Source of the DNA: Enterocola sp045654205
Lineage (GTDB): Bacteria; Bacteroidota; Bacteroidia; Bacteroidales; Paludibacteraceae
DNA: 61,001 nt
Direction of reading: 5' to 3'
Assembly (NCBI GenBank): GCA_045654205.1
Contig: JAZOMZ010000007.1
Location: 1-61,001 of the forward strand
A program made the translations under genes and the position numbers. Shown here in pieces: positions 8,134 to 16,739 of this stretch. The notes under the pieces are model-generated. The model was not told the origin of the DNA and ran no database searches. It was given only the letters and a program-made list of their open reading frames with translations. Positions within the stretch are counted from its first letter, which is position 1. Each line of letters begins with the position of its first letter.

Positions 8134-8655
8134 TTATTTACCTGTGAATACTTTTTCTAATGAAACACCACGATTTTGAGCCACAGTGTAAGCATCTCTT
8201 AATTCAGATAAAGCTTTGATAGTAGCTTTAACTAAGTTATGAGGGTTAGAAGAACCTTTAGACTTAGCTAACACGTCGGTAATACCAACGCTTTCAAGAA
8301 CAGCACGCATCGCACCACCAGCTTTAACACCGGTACCAGTTGTTGCAGGTTTAATGAAAACTTCTGAACCACTGAAACGAGCAGATTGTTCGTGAGGGAT
8401 AGTTCCTTTTAATACTGGAACTTTGATTAGGTTCTTTTTAGCCATTTCTACGCCTTTAGCAATGGCAGCGGTTACTTCACCAGCTTTGCCTAAGCCCCAA
8501 CCTACTAAGCCATCTTCGTTACCTACAACAACGATAGCTGCAAAGGTAAAGGTACGACCACCTTTTGTAACCTTAGTAACACGGTTAATTGCTACTAATC
8601 TATCTTTTAACTCACTTTCGTTTGTTAATCTAACTGTATTGTTTTTTCCTGCCAT
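8134..8655 (-). CDS. rpsE: 30S ribosomal protein S5
   Basis: A 173-residue protein at the mRNA entry site, important for decoding accuracy. It has the double-stranded-RNA-binding-like N-terminal domain (LKDRLVAINRVTKVTKGGR, GLGKAGEVTAAIAKG) and the C-terminal domain (TGVKAGGAMRAVLESVGI, SSNPHNLVKATIKAL). It is 5 bp after rplR. Confidence 0.97.
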   Translation of the reverse strand: MAGKNNTVRLTNESELKDRLVAINRVTKVTKGGRTFTFAAIVVVGNEDGLVGWGLGKAGEVTAAIAKGVEMAKKNLIKVPVLKGTIPHEQSARFSGSEVFIKPATTGTGVKAGGAMRAVLESVGITDVLAKSKGSSNPHNLVKATIKALSELRDAYTVAQNRGVSLEKVFTGK

Positions 8656-8660
8656 AATAC

Positions 8661-9014
8661 TTAGAATTTAAGTCCTGCGTTACGAGCGGCTTCTGCCAAT
8701 TGTTTAACTCTACCATGATATAGGAAACCGTTACGGTCAAATACCACAGTTTCGATACCAGCTGCAAGAGCTTTCTTAGCGATTAATTCACCAACTTTTG
8801 CAGATTTTTCGGTTTTGGTCATTTTTTCTTTGATTGCTAAAGATGATTCAGCAACTAAAGTTTTACCACCGTTTGCTGCGGTATCGTCAATAATTTGCAC
8901 GTAGATCTGGCTGTTGCTTTTGAACACTGACATACGTGGCTTTTGGGCTGTTCCAGAAATTTTTCCGCGAACACCAGCCTTAATTTTCAATCTTCTTGCT
9001 ATTTTATCAATCAT
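8661..9014 (-). CDS. rplR: 50S ribosomal protein L18
   Basis: A 117-residue 5S rRNA-binding protein that joins L5 in forming the central protuberance. Blocks seen are KARVRGKISGT-like (KAGVRGKISGTAQKPRMSVF), YVQIIDD, VFDRNGFLYHGRVKQLAEAA and the terminal ARNAGLKF. It lies between rplF and rpsE. Confidence 0.97.
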   Translation of the reverse strand: MIDKIARRLKIKAGVRGKISGTAQKPRMSVFKSNSQIYVQIIDDTAANGGKTLVAESSLAIKEKMTKTEKSAKVGELIAKKALAAGIETVVFDRNGFLYHGRVKQLAEAARNAGLKF

Positions 9015-9030
9015 GATTCTACGTTTTTAA

Positions 9031-9588
9031 TTATTTAGCACCAGCAGACTTGCCAGCTTTTCTACGAATATATTCACCAACGAACTTAATACCTTTACCT
9101 TTGTAAGGTTCTGGTTTACGGAATGAACGAATCTTAGCACATACTTGACCTAAAAGTTGTTTGTCACAGCTTGATAGGATAACAAGTGGGTTTTGGTTTC
9201 TTTCACTCTTAGTTTCAACTTTAACTTCTGCAGGAAGTCTTAGGTAGATAGCGTGAGTATAACCTAAAGAGAATTCAATTACTTGACCTTGGTTAGAAAC
9301 ACGGTAACCAACACCTACAAGTTCTAAAGTTTTTTGGTATCCTTGAGACACACCTACTACCATGTTGTTTACTAACACGCGGTATAGGCCGTGCATAGCT
9401 TTAGATTGTTTTTCGTCGTTAGGACGAGTTAGAACTACTTCGTTACCATTAACTTCTACGTTGATGATAGGATTAACTACTTGTTTTAGTTCTCCCTTTG
9501 GACCTTTTACGACTACTTCGTTTCCAGCACCTACAGTAACTGTAACACCTGCTGGTATATTGATAGGTAATTTTCCAATTCTTGACAT
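9031..9588 (-). CDS. rplF: 50S ribosomal protein L6
   Basis: A 185-residue protein with two tandem L6 domains, located near the GTPase-associated centre. It starts MSRIGKLPINIPAGV and has the conserved VKGPKGEL, GYRV and the signature PEPYKGKGI with VRRKAGK-like (IRRKAGKSAGAK) at the C-terminus. A GGAGGATAA-like purine stretch lies in the 15-bp spacer after rpsH. Confidence 0.97.
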   Translation of the reverse strand: MSRIGKLPINIPAGVTVTVGAGNEVVVKGPKGELKQVVNPIINVEVNGNEVVLTRPNDEKQSKAMHGLYRVLVNNMVVGVSQGYQKTLELVGVGYRVSNQGQVIEFSLGYTHAIYLRLPAEVKVETKSERNQNPLVILSSCDKQLLGQVCAKIRSFRKPEPYKGKGIKFVGEYIRRKAGKSAGAK

Positions 9589-9603
9589 TTCTTTATCCTC
9601 CTA

Positions 9604-9999
9604 TTAATAAACGTAACATAATACTTCACCGCCAACATTAAGTTCGCGAGCTTCTTTATCTGTCATCACACCTTTAGAGGTAGAAATGATTGCAATACCC
9701 AAACCGTTTAATACACGTGGGAGATCTTTATGGCTTGCATATTTACGCAAACCTGGAGTAGAAACACGTACCAATTTCTTGATAGCGTTAACTTTGTTAG
9801 CTTTGTCATATTTTAAAGCTATTTTGATAGTTCCTTGAGGACCATCTTCTTCGAACTTATAATTCAAGATATAACCTTGTTCAAACAAGATCTTGGTAAG
9901 TTCTTTCTTCAAATTTGACGCAGGCACTTCAACCACTTTGTGACCAGCCTGAATTGCGTTACGTAAACGCGTCAAATAATCTGCGATTGGATCTGTCAT
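9604..9999 (-). CDS. rpsH: 30S ribosomal protein S8
   Basis: A 131-residue primary 16S-binding protein. It begins with DPIADYLTRLRNA and ends with the typical GIAIISTSKGVMTDKEARE-type block followed by GGEVLCYVY. In E. coli S8 is the repressor of the spc operon; whether that applies here cannot be judged. A 68-bp spacer separates it from rpsN, larger than most gaps in the operon. Confidence 0.97.
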   Translation of the reverse strand: MTDPIADYLTRLRNAIQAGHKVVEVPASNLKKELTKILFEQGYILNYKFEEDGPQGTIKIALKYDKANKVNAIKKLVRVSTPGLRKYASHKDLPRVLNGLGIAIISTSKGVMTDKEARELNVGGEVLCYVY

Positions 10000-10067
10000 A
10001 AAATTATAAATTAAATTAATCAGGACTACCCTGACAATATTTAGTTAATAAAATCTTTTAATTAATA

Positions 10068-10337
10068 TTACCAGCTTGCTTTTTTAACGCCTGGGATTAA
10101 ACCTTTAGAAGCCATTTCACGGAATTGAATACGTGAAATACCGAATAAACGAATATATCCTTTTGGACGGCCAGTTAATTTGCAACGGTTGTGTAATCTT
10201 ACCGGAGATGCATTTTTTGGAATGCTTTGTAAAGCTTCATAATTACCTTCTGCTTTGTATTGTTCACGTTTAGCAGCATATTTGGCAACTAATTTTGCTC
10301 TTTTCACCTCACGGGCTTTCATTGATTCTTTTGCCAT
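10068..10337 (-). CDS. rpsN: 30S ribosomal protein S14 (zinc-free form)
   Basis: An 89-residue long-form S14. The block LHNRCKLTGRPKGYIRLFGI and the tail GLIPGVKKASW are diagnostic. Only one Cys is present and the CxxC pairs of the short zinc form are missing, so this is the zinc-independent type, in line with the zinc-free L36 in the same operon. Confidence 0.97.
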   Translation of the reverse strand: MAKESMKAREVKRAKLVAKYAAKREQYKAEGNYEALQSIPKNASPVRLHNRCKLTGRPKGYIRLFGISRIQFREMASKGLIPGVKKASW

Positions 10338-10345
10338 ATTCCGTA

Positions 10346-10888
10346 TTATTTTTTAAATGGTAAACCAAATGCTTTCAATAATGCAAATGCTTCTTCATCA
10401 GTTTTAGCAGAAGTTACGAATGTAATGTTCATACCCATGATTTTAGAAACTGCATCAATGTTGATTTCTGGGAAAATAATTTGCTCTTGGATACCGAAGG
10501 TATAGTTACCACGACCGTCCATTTTGCTATTAATTCCTTTGAAGTCACGAATACGAGGTAGAGCCACGCGTACTAATTTTTCTAGGAATTCGTACATTTG
10601 GTTACGACGTAAAGTTACAGAAACGCCGATAGGCATTTTTTTACGCAATTTGAAGTTAGAAATATCCTTTTTAGAATATGTAGCAACTGCTTTTTGACCA
10701 GAAATAGCTGTCATTTCATTGATAGCGATTTCGATAATTTTTTTATCAGCAACAGCTTGACCTAAACCTTGGTTTAGAACGATTTTTTCTAACACAGGAA
10801 TTTGCATGGTTGATTTGTAACCAAATTCCTTCATTAAAGCTGGAGCTATACGCTCTGCATATTCTTTCTTTAAACTAGCGGTATTCAT
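10346..10888 (-). CDS. rplE: 50S ribosomal protein L5
   Basis: A 180-residue 5S rRNA-binding protein in the central protuberance that contacts the P-site tRNA. Blocks seen are KIVLNQGLGQAVADKK, ISNFKLRKKMPIGVSVTLR and GRGNYTFGIQEQIIFPEI. Its ATG overlaps the rplX stop by one base (TAATG), so the two are translationally coupled. Confidence 0.97.
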   Translation of the reverse strand: MNTASLKKEYAERIAPALMKEFGYKSTMQIPVLEKIVLNQGLGQAVADKKIIEIAINEMTAISGQKAVATYSKKDISNFKLRKKMPIGVSVTLRRNQMYEFLEKLVRVALPRIRDFKGINSKMDGRGNYTFGIQEQIIFPEINIDAVSKIMGMNITFVTSAKTDEEAFALLKAFGLPFKK

Positions 10889-11202
10889 TATTTAATTTCC
10901 TCCCCTGTAGTTTTAGCGTAACGTACTAATTTACCATCTACTAATTTACGACCAACACGAGTAGGTTTGTTGTTTTTGTCTACTGGGTTTAGGTTTGAAA
11001 TATGAATAGATGCTTCTTTCTTAACGATGCCACCTTGTGGACTTTTTGCATTAGGTTTGGTGTGTTTAGCCACCATATTAACACCTTCTACGATAGCACG
11101 TTGTTTTTCAACTTGTACTTCTAAAACGCGAGCTACAGTACCTTTGTCTTTACCAGCGTTTACGTATACGGTGTCACCTTTTTTAATGTGTAATTTAGCC
11201 AT
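10888..11202 (-). CDS. rplX: 50S ribosomal protein L24
   Basis: A 104-residue early-assembly protein at the peptide exit tunnel. A KOW motif is clear near the start (KKGDTVYVNAGKDKGTVARV), followed by VEGVNMVAKHTKPN and the C-terminal GRKLVDGKLVRYAKTTGE. It is coupled to rplE by a one-base overlap. Confidence 0.97.
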   Translation of the reverse strand: MAKLHIKKGDTVYVNAGKDKGTVARVLEVQVEKQRAIVEGVNMVAKHTKPNAKSPQGGIVKKEASIHISNLNPVDKNNKPTRVGRKLVDGKLVRYAKTTGEEIK

Positions 11203-11222
11203 TCTCTATCAAATTTACTTAA

Positions 11223-11588
11223 TTAAAGAACTTCTGGTGCTAATGAAACAATCTTCATGTTAGTTGCACGTAATTCTCTGGCAACTGGACCGAAGATACG
11301 GCTACCTCTCATTTCGCCTGCACCGTTTAACAATACGCATGCATTGTCATCGAAGCGAATGTATGAACCGTCAGCACGTCTAATTTCCTTTTTGGTACGT
11401 ACTACTACTGCTTTTGAAACAGCACCTTTTTTTGTATCACTTGAAGGGATTACCGATTTAACTGCTACAACAATTATGTCCCCTACTGTGGCATAGCGCT
11501 TGCCGGTACCACCTAGTACACGGATGCAAAGCACTTCTTTTGCGCCACTGTTGTCAGCTACGGTAAGTCTTGATTCTTGTTGTATCAT
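11223..11588 (-). CDS. rplN: 50S ribosomal protein L14
   Basis: A 121-residue, highly conserved protein at the subunit interface. It begins MIQQESRLTVADNSGAKEVL and contains GTGKRYATVGDIIVV, the FDDNACVLLN block and GSRIFGPVARELR. It is 2 bp after rpsQ. Confidence 0.98.
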   Translation of the reverse strand: MIQQESRLTVADNSGAKEVLCIRVLGGTGKRYATVGDIIVVAVKSVIPSSDTKKGAVSKAVVVRTKKEIRRADGSYIRFDDNACVLLNGAGEMRGSRIFGPVARELRATNMKIVSLAPEVL

Positions 11589-11590
11589 AC

Positions 11591-11854
11591 TTATTTAGCT
11601 TTTTCAATTATTTCTACTAATCTCCATCTTTTAAGTTTGCTTAAAGGACGAGTTTCCATTATTCTTACCGTATCGCCAATACCGCATTCATTGTTTTCGT
11701 CATGAGCGTGGTATTTTTTTGTCTTATTTACGAATTTACCGTAAATTGGATGTTTTTCTTTCCATTTGACAGCAACAGTGATGGTTTTATCCATCTTATT
11801 GCTTGATACGATGCCTTGTCTTTCTTTTCTTAGATTTCTCATATCAGACTGCAT
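11591..11854 (-). CDS. rpsQ: 30S ribosomal protein S17
   Basis: An 87-residue OB-fold 16S-binding protein: RNLRKERQGIVSSNKMDKTI near the start, then HPIYGKFVNKTKKYHAHDE and IMETRPLSKLKRWRLVEI. A second in-frame ATG four codons downstream (11842) is equally close to the family start. The longer one is listed because it is 3 bp from the rpmC stop. Confidence 0.96.
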   Translation of the reverse strand: MQSDMRNLRKERQGIVSSNKMDKTITVAVKWKEKHPIYGKFVNKTKKYHAHDENNECGIGDTVRIMETRPLSKLKRWRLVEIIEKAK

Positions 11855-11857
11855 TTA

Positions 11858-12052
11858 TTATTTGTTTATTTCTCTTTGACGTAGCTCGGTTTCTATGCGA
11901 GCGATAGTTTTACGTGACTCACGAATTTTGCCAGGATTTTCTAGCGGAGAAATAGCATGGCTCAACTTCATTTTTGATAAAGAAGCCTTTTCTGTTTCAA
12001 GTCTTTCAATAAGCTCTTTGTCTGTTAAATTTTTAATTTCTGCTGTTTTCAT
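11858..12052 (-). CDS. rpmC: 50S ribosomal protein L29
   Basis: A 64-residue helical hairpin protein next to the exit tunnel, forming part of the docking site for trigger factor and SRP. It has the family pattern KNLTDKELIERLETEKASL and the C-terminal RKTIARIETELRQRE. It lies 5 bp after rplP. Confidence 0.96.
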   Translation of the reverse strand: MKTAEIKNLTDKELIERLETEKASLSKMKLSHAISPLENPGKIRESRKTIARIETELRQREINK

Positions 12053-12057
12053 ACTAT

Positions 12058-12492
12058 TTACGCGTTTTCAGATTCAAAATCGTAATCTCTTCTTACAACA
12101 AATTTTGTTGTGATTGGAAGTTTTTGAGCAGCTAGACGTAATGCTTCTTTTGCGATAGCAAATGGAACGCCTTCTACTTCAAATAACATACGTCCTGGAG
12201 TTACAGGAGCTACGTAGCCTTCTGGGTTACCTTTACCTTTACCCATACGTACGTCAGCTGGTTTTTTAGTGATAGGTTTATCTGGGAAGATACGTACCCA
12301 TACTTGACCTTGACGTTGCATATATCTGGTAACCGCAATACGAGCAGCCTCGATTTGACGGCCGGTTATCCATTTAGATTGTAAAGCTTTAATCCCGAAA
12401 GATCCAAAGGCCAATTGGTTACCACGACCGGCATTGCCTTTCATAGTACCTTTCTGAGGTCTTCTGAACTTAGTCTTCTTTGGTTGTAACAT
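12058..12492 (-). CDS. rplP: 50S ribosomal protein L16
   Basis: A 144-residue protein at the A-site finger and peptidyl-transferase region. Blocks seen are MLQPKKTKFRRPQKG, FGSFGIKALQSKWITGRQIEAAR, VWVRIFPDKPITKKPADVRM and GKGKGNPEGYVA. It lies between rpsC and rpmC, the normal order. Confidence 0.98.
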   Translation of the reverse strand: MLQPKKTKFRRPQKGTMKGNAGRGNQLAFGSFGIKALQSKWITGRQIEAARIAVTRYMQRQGQVWVRIFPDKPITKKPADVRMGKGKGNPEGYVAPVTPGRMLFEVEGVPFAIAKEALRLAAQKLPITTKFVVRRDYDFESENA

Positions 12493-12512
12493 AATTTCTT
12501 TGAATTAACAGT

Positions 12513-13229
12513 TTATTTTTTTCTCTTTTTAAAGCCCTTGCCTTGGTTGAAACCAGCACCGTGGTTTTCCTTAGCTGCAGTGAATTGTGGAGTAAGGTCT
12601 TTTTTACCGTAAACTTCGCCACGGCAGATCCAAACCTTAATACCAATAAGACCTACTTTTGTAAGAGCTTCGCATTGTGCATAGTCGATGTCTGCGCGGA
12701 ATGTGTGAAGAGGAGTTCTTCCTTCTTTATACATTTCTGAACGAGCCATTTCAGCACCATTTAAACGACCAGATACTTGAACTTTGATACCTTCTGCTCC
12801 AGCACGCATTGTTGAAGAAATAGCGTTTTTAACAGCACGACGGTAAGCGAATTTACCTTCGATTTGACGAGCGATTTGGTTACCAACGATTTCAGCGTCT
12901 AATTCTGGTTTCTTAATTTCAAAGATATTAATTTGTACGTCTTTATCGGTGATTTTCTTTAACTCTTCTTTAAGTTTGTCAACTTCTTGACCGCCTTTAC
13001 CAATGATCATACCTGGACGAGAGGTGCAAACGGTGATAGTTGTTAACTTAAGTGTACGTTCTATGATAATACGAGATACGTTAGCTTTTGCTAAACGAGC
13101 ATTCAAATATTTTCTGATTTTTGAATCCTCTAAGATAGTATCACCATAGTTGTTACGGCTGATCCAGTTTGAATCCCAACCTTTAATGATTCCTAAACGG
13201 TTTGCAATTGGATTTACTTTTTGTCCCAT
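12513..13229 (-). CDS. rpsC: 30S ribosomal protein S3
   Basis: A 238-residue protein at the mRNA entry channel with helicase-like function. The KH domain shows RPGMIIGKGGQEVDKLKEEL, and the C-terminal domain shows GAEGIKVQVSGRLNGAEMAR and EGRTPLHTFRADIDYA. It begins MGQKVNPIANRLGI and ends in a basic tail (GFKKRKK). Confidence 0.98.
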   Translation of the reverse strand: MGQKVNPIANRLGIIKGWDSNWISRNNYGDTILEDSKIRKYLNARLAKANVSRIIIERTLKLTTITVCTSRPGMIIGKGGQEVDKLKEELKKITDKDVQINIFEIKKPELDAEIVGNQIARQIEGKFAYRRAVKNAISSTMRAGAEGIKVQVSGRLNGAEMARSEMYKEGRTPLHTFRADIDYAQCEALTKVGLIGIKVWICRGEVYGKKDLTPQFTAAKENHGAGFNQGKGFKKRKK

Positions 13230-13237
13230 ACTATCTA

Positions 13238-13645
13238 TTATTTAGCATCGTTATTGTTCATACTATCAACACAAATTGTAACGTGGTTTGAACGTTTACG
13301 GATACGATAGCCACGACCTTGTGGAGCTGGACGTAAGCGTTTTAAAGTTCTACCTGCGTCAACGAATACAGCACTTACGAATAAGTTACCGTCTTCTGCT
13401 TTTTGCTGAGTTTTTTGTTCCCAGTTAGCAATTGCTGAACGAAGAAGTTTTTCTAAACGGCCAGCTGCTTCCTTAGTAGAAAATTTCAGCATACCAAGCG
13501 CTTTGTGTACTTCTACACCTCTAATCATGTCAGCGACTAAGCGCATTTTACGAGGTGATGTAGGCACATCATTTAACTTGGCAAAGTAAACAGACTTTCT
13601 AGCCTCTTTACGATTGTCTGATGATTGTCTTTTTCTAACACCCAT
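13238..13645 (-). CDS. rplV: 50S ribosomal protein L22
   Basis: A 135-residue protein whose beta-hairpin lines the exit tunnel and is a site of macrolide resistance mutations. The core shows TSPRKMRLVADMIRGVEV, and the tunnel loop RLRPAPQGRGYRIRKRSNH appears intact. The N-terminus has a short basic extension (MGVRKRQSSDNRKEARKS). Confidence 0.97.
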   Translation of the reverse strand: MGVRKRQSSDNRKEARKSVYFAKLNDVPTSPRKMRLVADMIRGVEVHKALGMLKFSTKEAAGRLEKLLRSAIANWEQKTQQKAEDGNLFVSAVFVDAGRTLKRLRPAPQGRGYRIRKRSNHVTICVDSMNNNDAK

Positions 13646-13656
13646 ATCTAATTATT

Positions 13657-13923
13657 TTATTTTCTGTTACCACTGTGGCCTTTGAAAGTTCTAGTTGGAG
13701 CGAATTCACCAAGTTTGTGGCCTACCATGTTTTCTGTAACGTAAACTGGAATAAATTTGTTTCCATTGTGTACAGCAATAGTGTGACCAACGAAGTCTGG
13801 AGAAATCATAGAAGCTCTTGACCAAGTTTTGACTACTGATTTTTTATTTGCCTCATTCATTGCGATAACTTTCTTTTCAAGTTTTACGCAGATGAAAGGT
13901 CCTTTTTTTAATGAACGACTCAT
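13657..13923 (-). CDS. rpsS: 30S ribosomal protein S19
   Basis: An 88-residue protein of the 30S head that binds 16S rRNA with S13. It starts MSRSLKKGPFICVKLEKKV and contains TIAVHNGNKFIPVYVTENMV and HKLGEFAPTRTFKGH. It lies 11 bp before rplV. Confidence 0.98.
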   Translation of the reverse strand: MSRSLKKGPFICVKLEKKVIAMNEANKKSVVKTWSRASMISPDFVGHTIAVHNGNKFIPVYVTENMVGHKLGEFAPTRTFKGHSGNRK

Positions 13924-13946
13924 GTTACTTCTCTTAAATTATCAAA

Positions 13947-14771
13947 TTACTTTTTCTTTCTCTCGATAATGTATCTGCTTGAAGCTTTCTTAGGAGCACG
14001 TGTCTTATAGCCTTTAGCTAGTAAGCCTTTACGTGATCTTGGGTGACCACCTGATTGACGGCCTTCACCACCACCCATTGGGTGATCCACTGGGTTCATA
14101 ACTACACCACGGTTGTGTGGACGACGTCCGAACCAGCGAGAACGACCAGCTTTACCAGATTGTTCAAGAGCGTGATCTGAATTACCTACGGCACCGATGG
14201 TAGCTTTGCAAGTGCAAAGAATCATACGTGTTTCACCTGAAGGTAATTTGATAATAGCATATTTGCCTTCGCGAGAGGTTAACTGAGCGAATGTACCTGC
14301 AGAGCGAACTAAAGCAGCTCCTTGGCCAGGTCTTAACTCAATGTTGTGGATAACAGTACCTAATGGAATGTTTTGTAGAGGTAGTGAGTTACCTACTTCT
14401 GGAGCAGCTTCTGCACCAGAAAGAAGTACTTGACCTACTTCTAGACCATTAGGAGCGAGAATGTAGCGTTTTTCGCCATCAGCATAGAATAATAATGCGA
14501 TACGAGCAGAACGGTTTGGATCGTACTCGATTGTTTTAACAGTTGCAGGGATACCGTCTTTTTCTCGCTTGAAATCAATTACTCTGAATTTTCTCTTGTG
14601 TCCGCCACCTAAATAGCGCATGGTCATTTTACCTGCGTTGTTACGACCACCTGTTGATCTTTTACCAACTACAAGAGATTTTTCTGGAGCACTTGCAGTA
14701 ATTGTGTCAAATGTTCCAATAATCTTGTGTCTCTGACCCGGTGTTGTCGGGTTGAATTTACGTACAGCCAT
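13947..14771 (-). CDS. rplB: 50S ribosomal protein L2
   Basis: A 274-residue protein needed for subunit association and peptidyl transfer. Signature blocks are TGGRNNAGKMTMRYLGGGHK, DPNRSARIALL and MNPVDHPMGGGEGRQSGG, which includes the conserved His near the catalytic centre. It is followed by rpsS at 23 bp. Confidence 0.98.
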   Translation of the reverse strand: MAVRKFNPTTPGQRHKIIGTFDTITASAPEKSLVVGKRSTGGRNNAGKMTMRYLGGGHKRKFRVIDFKREKDGIPATVKTIEYDPNRSARIALLFYADGEKRYILAPNGLEVGQVLLSGAEAAPEVGNSLPLQNIPLGTVIHNIELRPGQGAALVRSAGTFAQLTSREGKYAIIKLPSGETRMILCTCKATIGAVGNSDHALEQSGKAGRSRWFGRRPHNRGVVMNPVDHPMGGGEGRQSGGHPRSRKGLLAKGYKTRAPKKASSRYIIERKKK

Positions 14772-14780
14772 TTTCTTTTA

Positions 14781-15071
14781 TTAAATGTTGCTATAAAAAT
14801 CGATTAAATCTCCTTCTTTAAGTGTAACTACTGCTTTTTTGTAATCAGAAGTTGCACCTTTAATGATGCCAGCTTTTGTGTAGCGTGTTTTGTTTTTACC
14901 ACGTACAATTGAAGTATTGACATCAACTACAGTCACGTTATAAGCAGCTTCTACAGCTTTTTTGATCTGTATTTTGTTAGCATCCTTATTAACTTTGAAA
15001 GAATAACGATTAAGTTTTTCTGTAAGTAAGGTTGCCTTTTCTGTAACGATAGGTTTAATTATGATACTCAT
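14781..15071 (-). CDS. rplW: 50S ribosomal protein L23
   Basis: A 96-residue exit-tunnel protein that docks trigger factor and SRP. It shows IIKPIVTEKATLLTEKLNRY and the family pattern NKIQIKKAVEAAYNVTVVDV. It lies 14 bp after rplD, with a GGAGGAAATA purine tract before its ATG, a rare Shine-Dalgarno-like site in this AT-rich genome. Confidence 0.97.
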   Translation of the reverse strand: MSIIIKPIVTEKATLLTEKLNRYSFKVNKDANKIQIKKAVEAAYNVTVVDVNTSIVRGKNKTRYTKAGIIKGATSDYKKAVVTLKEGDLIDFYSNI

Positions 15072-15085
15072 TACTTATTTCCTCC

Positions 15086-15715
15086 TTAAGCGTTAAATGA
15101 TGCTGTTAAATCTGCTACTGCTTTTTCGGTTAACACCATGTATTTTGCATCAAGGATGCTGTAGGTATTAACGTCTGCTAAAACCATAACGTTAGCTTTT
15201 GCTAAGTTACGAGCTGACAAATATACGTTTTTATTTGCTTCTGGTAAAACTAAAAGCGATTTTTTATCATCACATTTTAAGTTTTTAAGCATTGCAACGT
15301 AATTTTTTGTTTTTGGAGCTTCTAAATTGAAGTCTTCAACAACGATTAAAGCGTTTTCTTGAACTTTATAAGAAAGTGCAGATTTACGTGCTAGTTGTTT
15401 AACTTTTTTGTTTAGTTTAAAGTTGTAATCACGTGGCACTGGACCAAATATGCGACCACCACCTACACGAACAGGTGATTTGATATCACCAGGGCGAGCA
15501 CCGCCACCACCTTTTTGACGACCTAACTTACGTGTACTACCAGCTACTTCGCTTCTTTGTTTAGATTTGTGAGTACCTTGGCGATTGTTAGCCATGTATT
15601 GTTTCACATCTAAGTAAATAGCGTGATCGTTAGGCTCAATTCCGAAGATAGATTCATCTAATGAGATCTTCTTGCCGGTGTCTTTTCCTTCGATGTTATA
15701 TATACTTAGTTCCAT
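15086..15715 (-). CDS. rplD: 50S ribosomal protein L4
   Basis: A 209-residue tunnel protein. The extended loop with SEVAGSTRKLGRQKGGGGAR reaches the tunnel constriction, and the C-terminal globular part shows NVMVLADVNTYSILDAKYMV. In E. coli L4 represses the S10 operon; no leader could be assigned here. Its ATG overlaps the rplC stop by one base, so they are coupled. Confidence 0.97.
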   Translation of the reverse strand: MELSIYNIEGKDTGKKISLDESIFGIEPNDHAIYLDVKQYMANNRQGTHKSKQRSEVAGSTRKLGRQKGGGGARPGDIKSPVRVGGGRIFGPVPRDYNFKLNKKVKQLARKSALSYKVQENALIVVEDFNLEAPKTKNYVAMLKNLKCDDKKSLLVLPEANKNVYLSARNLAKANVMVLADVNTYSILDAKYMVLTEKAVADLTASFNA

Positions 15716-16332
15716 TATTTATTTACTATTACGATTGAACCTTTTGCTCCTGGAACAGAACCTTTGATTAAGATAAGGTTATTTTCAGGAATCACTTTTA
15801 AAATCTCAAGGTTTTCAACGGTAACGCGTGCATTGCCTGTTTGGCCTGCCATACGCATTCCTTTAAACACTTTTGCTGGGTAAGAACAAGCACCGATAGA
15901 ACCTGGAGCTCTTAAACGGTTATGTTGACCGTGAGTAGTTTGACCTACACCACCGAAACCATGACGTTTAACAACACCTTGGAAACCTTTACCTTTAGAG
16001 GTACCGATTACGTCTACCCAAGAGTCATTAGCGAACATATCAACTGTGATTACATCACCTACTTTGATATCGCCTTCAAATCCTTTGAACTCAACCAAGT
16101 GGCGTTGTGGAGCTACACCTACTTTCTTGAAAAGACCTGCTTCAGCTTTGTTTGTGTGTTTTTCTGATTTTTCAGAGAAACCTAATTGGATAGCTTCATA
16201 ACCGTCTTTTTCAAGGGTTTTGATTTGGGTAACAACACAAGGACCAGCTTCGATAACAGTGCATGGTACATTTTTACCATCAGCACTGAAAACGGATGTC
16301 ATTCCGATTTTTTTTCCTATTAATCCTGGCAT
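15715..16332 (-). CDS. rplC: 50S ribosomal protein L3
   Basis: A 205-residue early-assembly protein reaching into the peptidyl-transferase centre. It begins MPGLIGKKIGMTSVFSADGK and shows GTSKGKGFQGVVKRHGFGGV with HGQHNRLRAPGSIGACSYPA, which includes the Gln that is methylated in some bacteria. It follows rpsJ at 37 bp. Confidence 0.98.
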   Translation of the reverse strand: MPGLIGKKIGMTSVFSADGKNVPCTVIEAGPCVVTQIKTLEKDGYEAIQLGFSEKSEKHTNKAEAGLFKKVGVAPQRHLVEFKGFEGDIKVGDVITVDMFANDSWVDVIGTSKGKGFQGVVKRHGFGGVGQTTHGQHNRLRAPGSIGACSYPAKVFKGMRMAGQTGNARVTVENLEILKVIPENNLILIKGSVPGAKGSIVIVNK

Positions 16333-16369
16333 TTCAATGTATTATTAAATGATTTGTAAAATAAATTTA

Positions 16370-16675
16370 TTACGCTTTGATTTCAACTTGTACACCACTT
16401 GGTAATTCTAATTTCATTAGAGCGTCAATGGTTTTAGAAGTTGAGTTGTGAATGTCAATAAGACGTTTGTAAGAGAACAATTGGAATTGTTCACGAGATT
16501 TCTTATTAACGAAAGTTGAACGGTTTACAGTGAAATAACGTTTGTGAGTTGGTAATGGAATTGGACCGCTTACTACTGCACCTGTTGCTTTTACTGTTTT
16601 AACGATTTTTTCAGCTGATTTGTCAACTAAATTGAAATCGTAAGATCTAAGTTTGATTCTGATTTTTGGTGTCAT
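16370..16675 (-). CDS. rpsJ: 30S ribosomal protein S10
   Basis: A 101-residue head protein, also the NusE partner of NusB in antitermination. It has KIRIKLRSYDFNLVDKSAEK, VSGPIPLPTHKRYFTVNRS and the C-terminal LPSGVQVEIKA. It is separated from fusA by 64 bp that carry a hairpin. No tuf gene lies between them. Confidence 0.98.
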   Translation of the reverse strand: MTPKIRIKLRSYDFNLVDKSAEKIVKTVKATGAVVSGPIPLPTHKRYFTVNRSTFVNKKSREQFQLFSYKRLIDIHNSTSKTIDALMKLELPSGVQVEIKA

Positions 16676-16696
16676 TTTTATTATTTATTTAAGAGA

Positions 16697-16724
16697 GAGG
16701 GTTAAGAATCATTTACTAACCCTC
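16697..16724 (-). other. Hairpin in the fusA-rpsJ spacer
   Basis: GAGGGTTA (16697-16704) pairs with TAACCCTC (16717-16724) around a 12-nt loop. On the minus strand only a mixed TCTCTT follows, so it is a weak terminator, an attenuator or a processing site where the str part joins the S10 part of the super-operon. Confidence 0.45.
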
Positions 16725-16739
16725 TACTCGGTTAATTTA

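Noticed and set aside
16333..16369. Riboswitch or known ribosomal leader in the super-operon
   Set aside because: Spacers are short, and I could not recognise any known leader structure.
16676..16739. Missing tuf gene as a deletion
   Set aside because: tuf is normally not between fusA and rpsJ in this phylum, so its absence is not an event.
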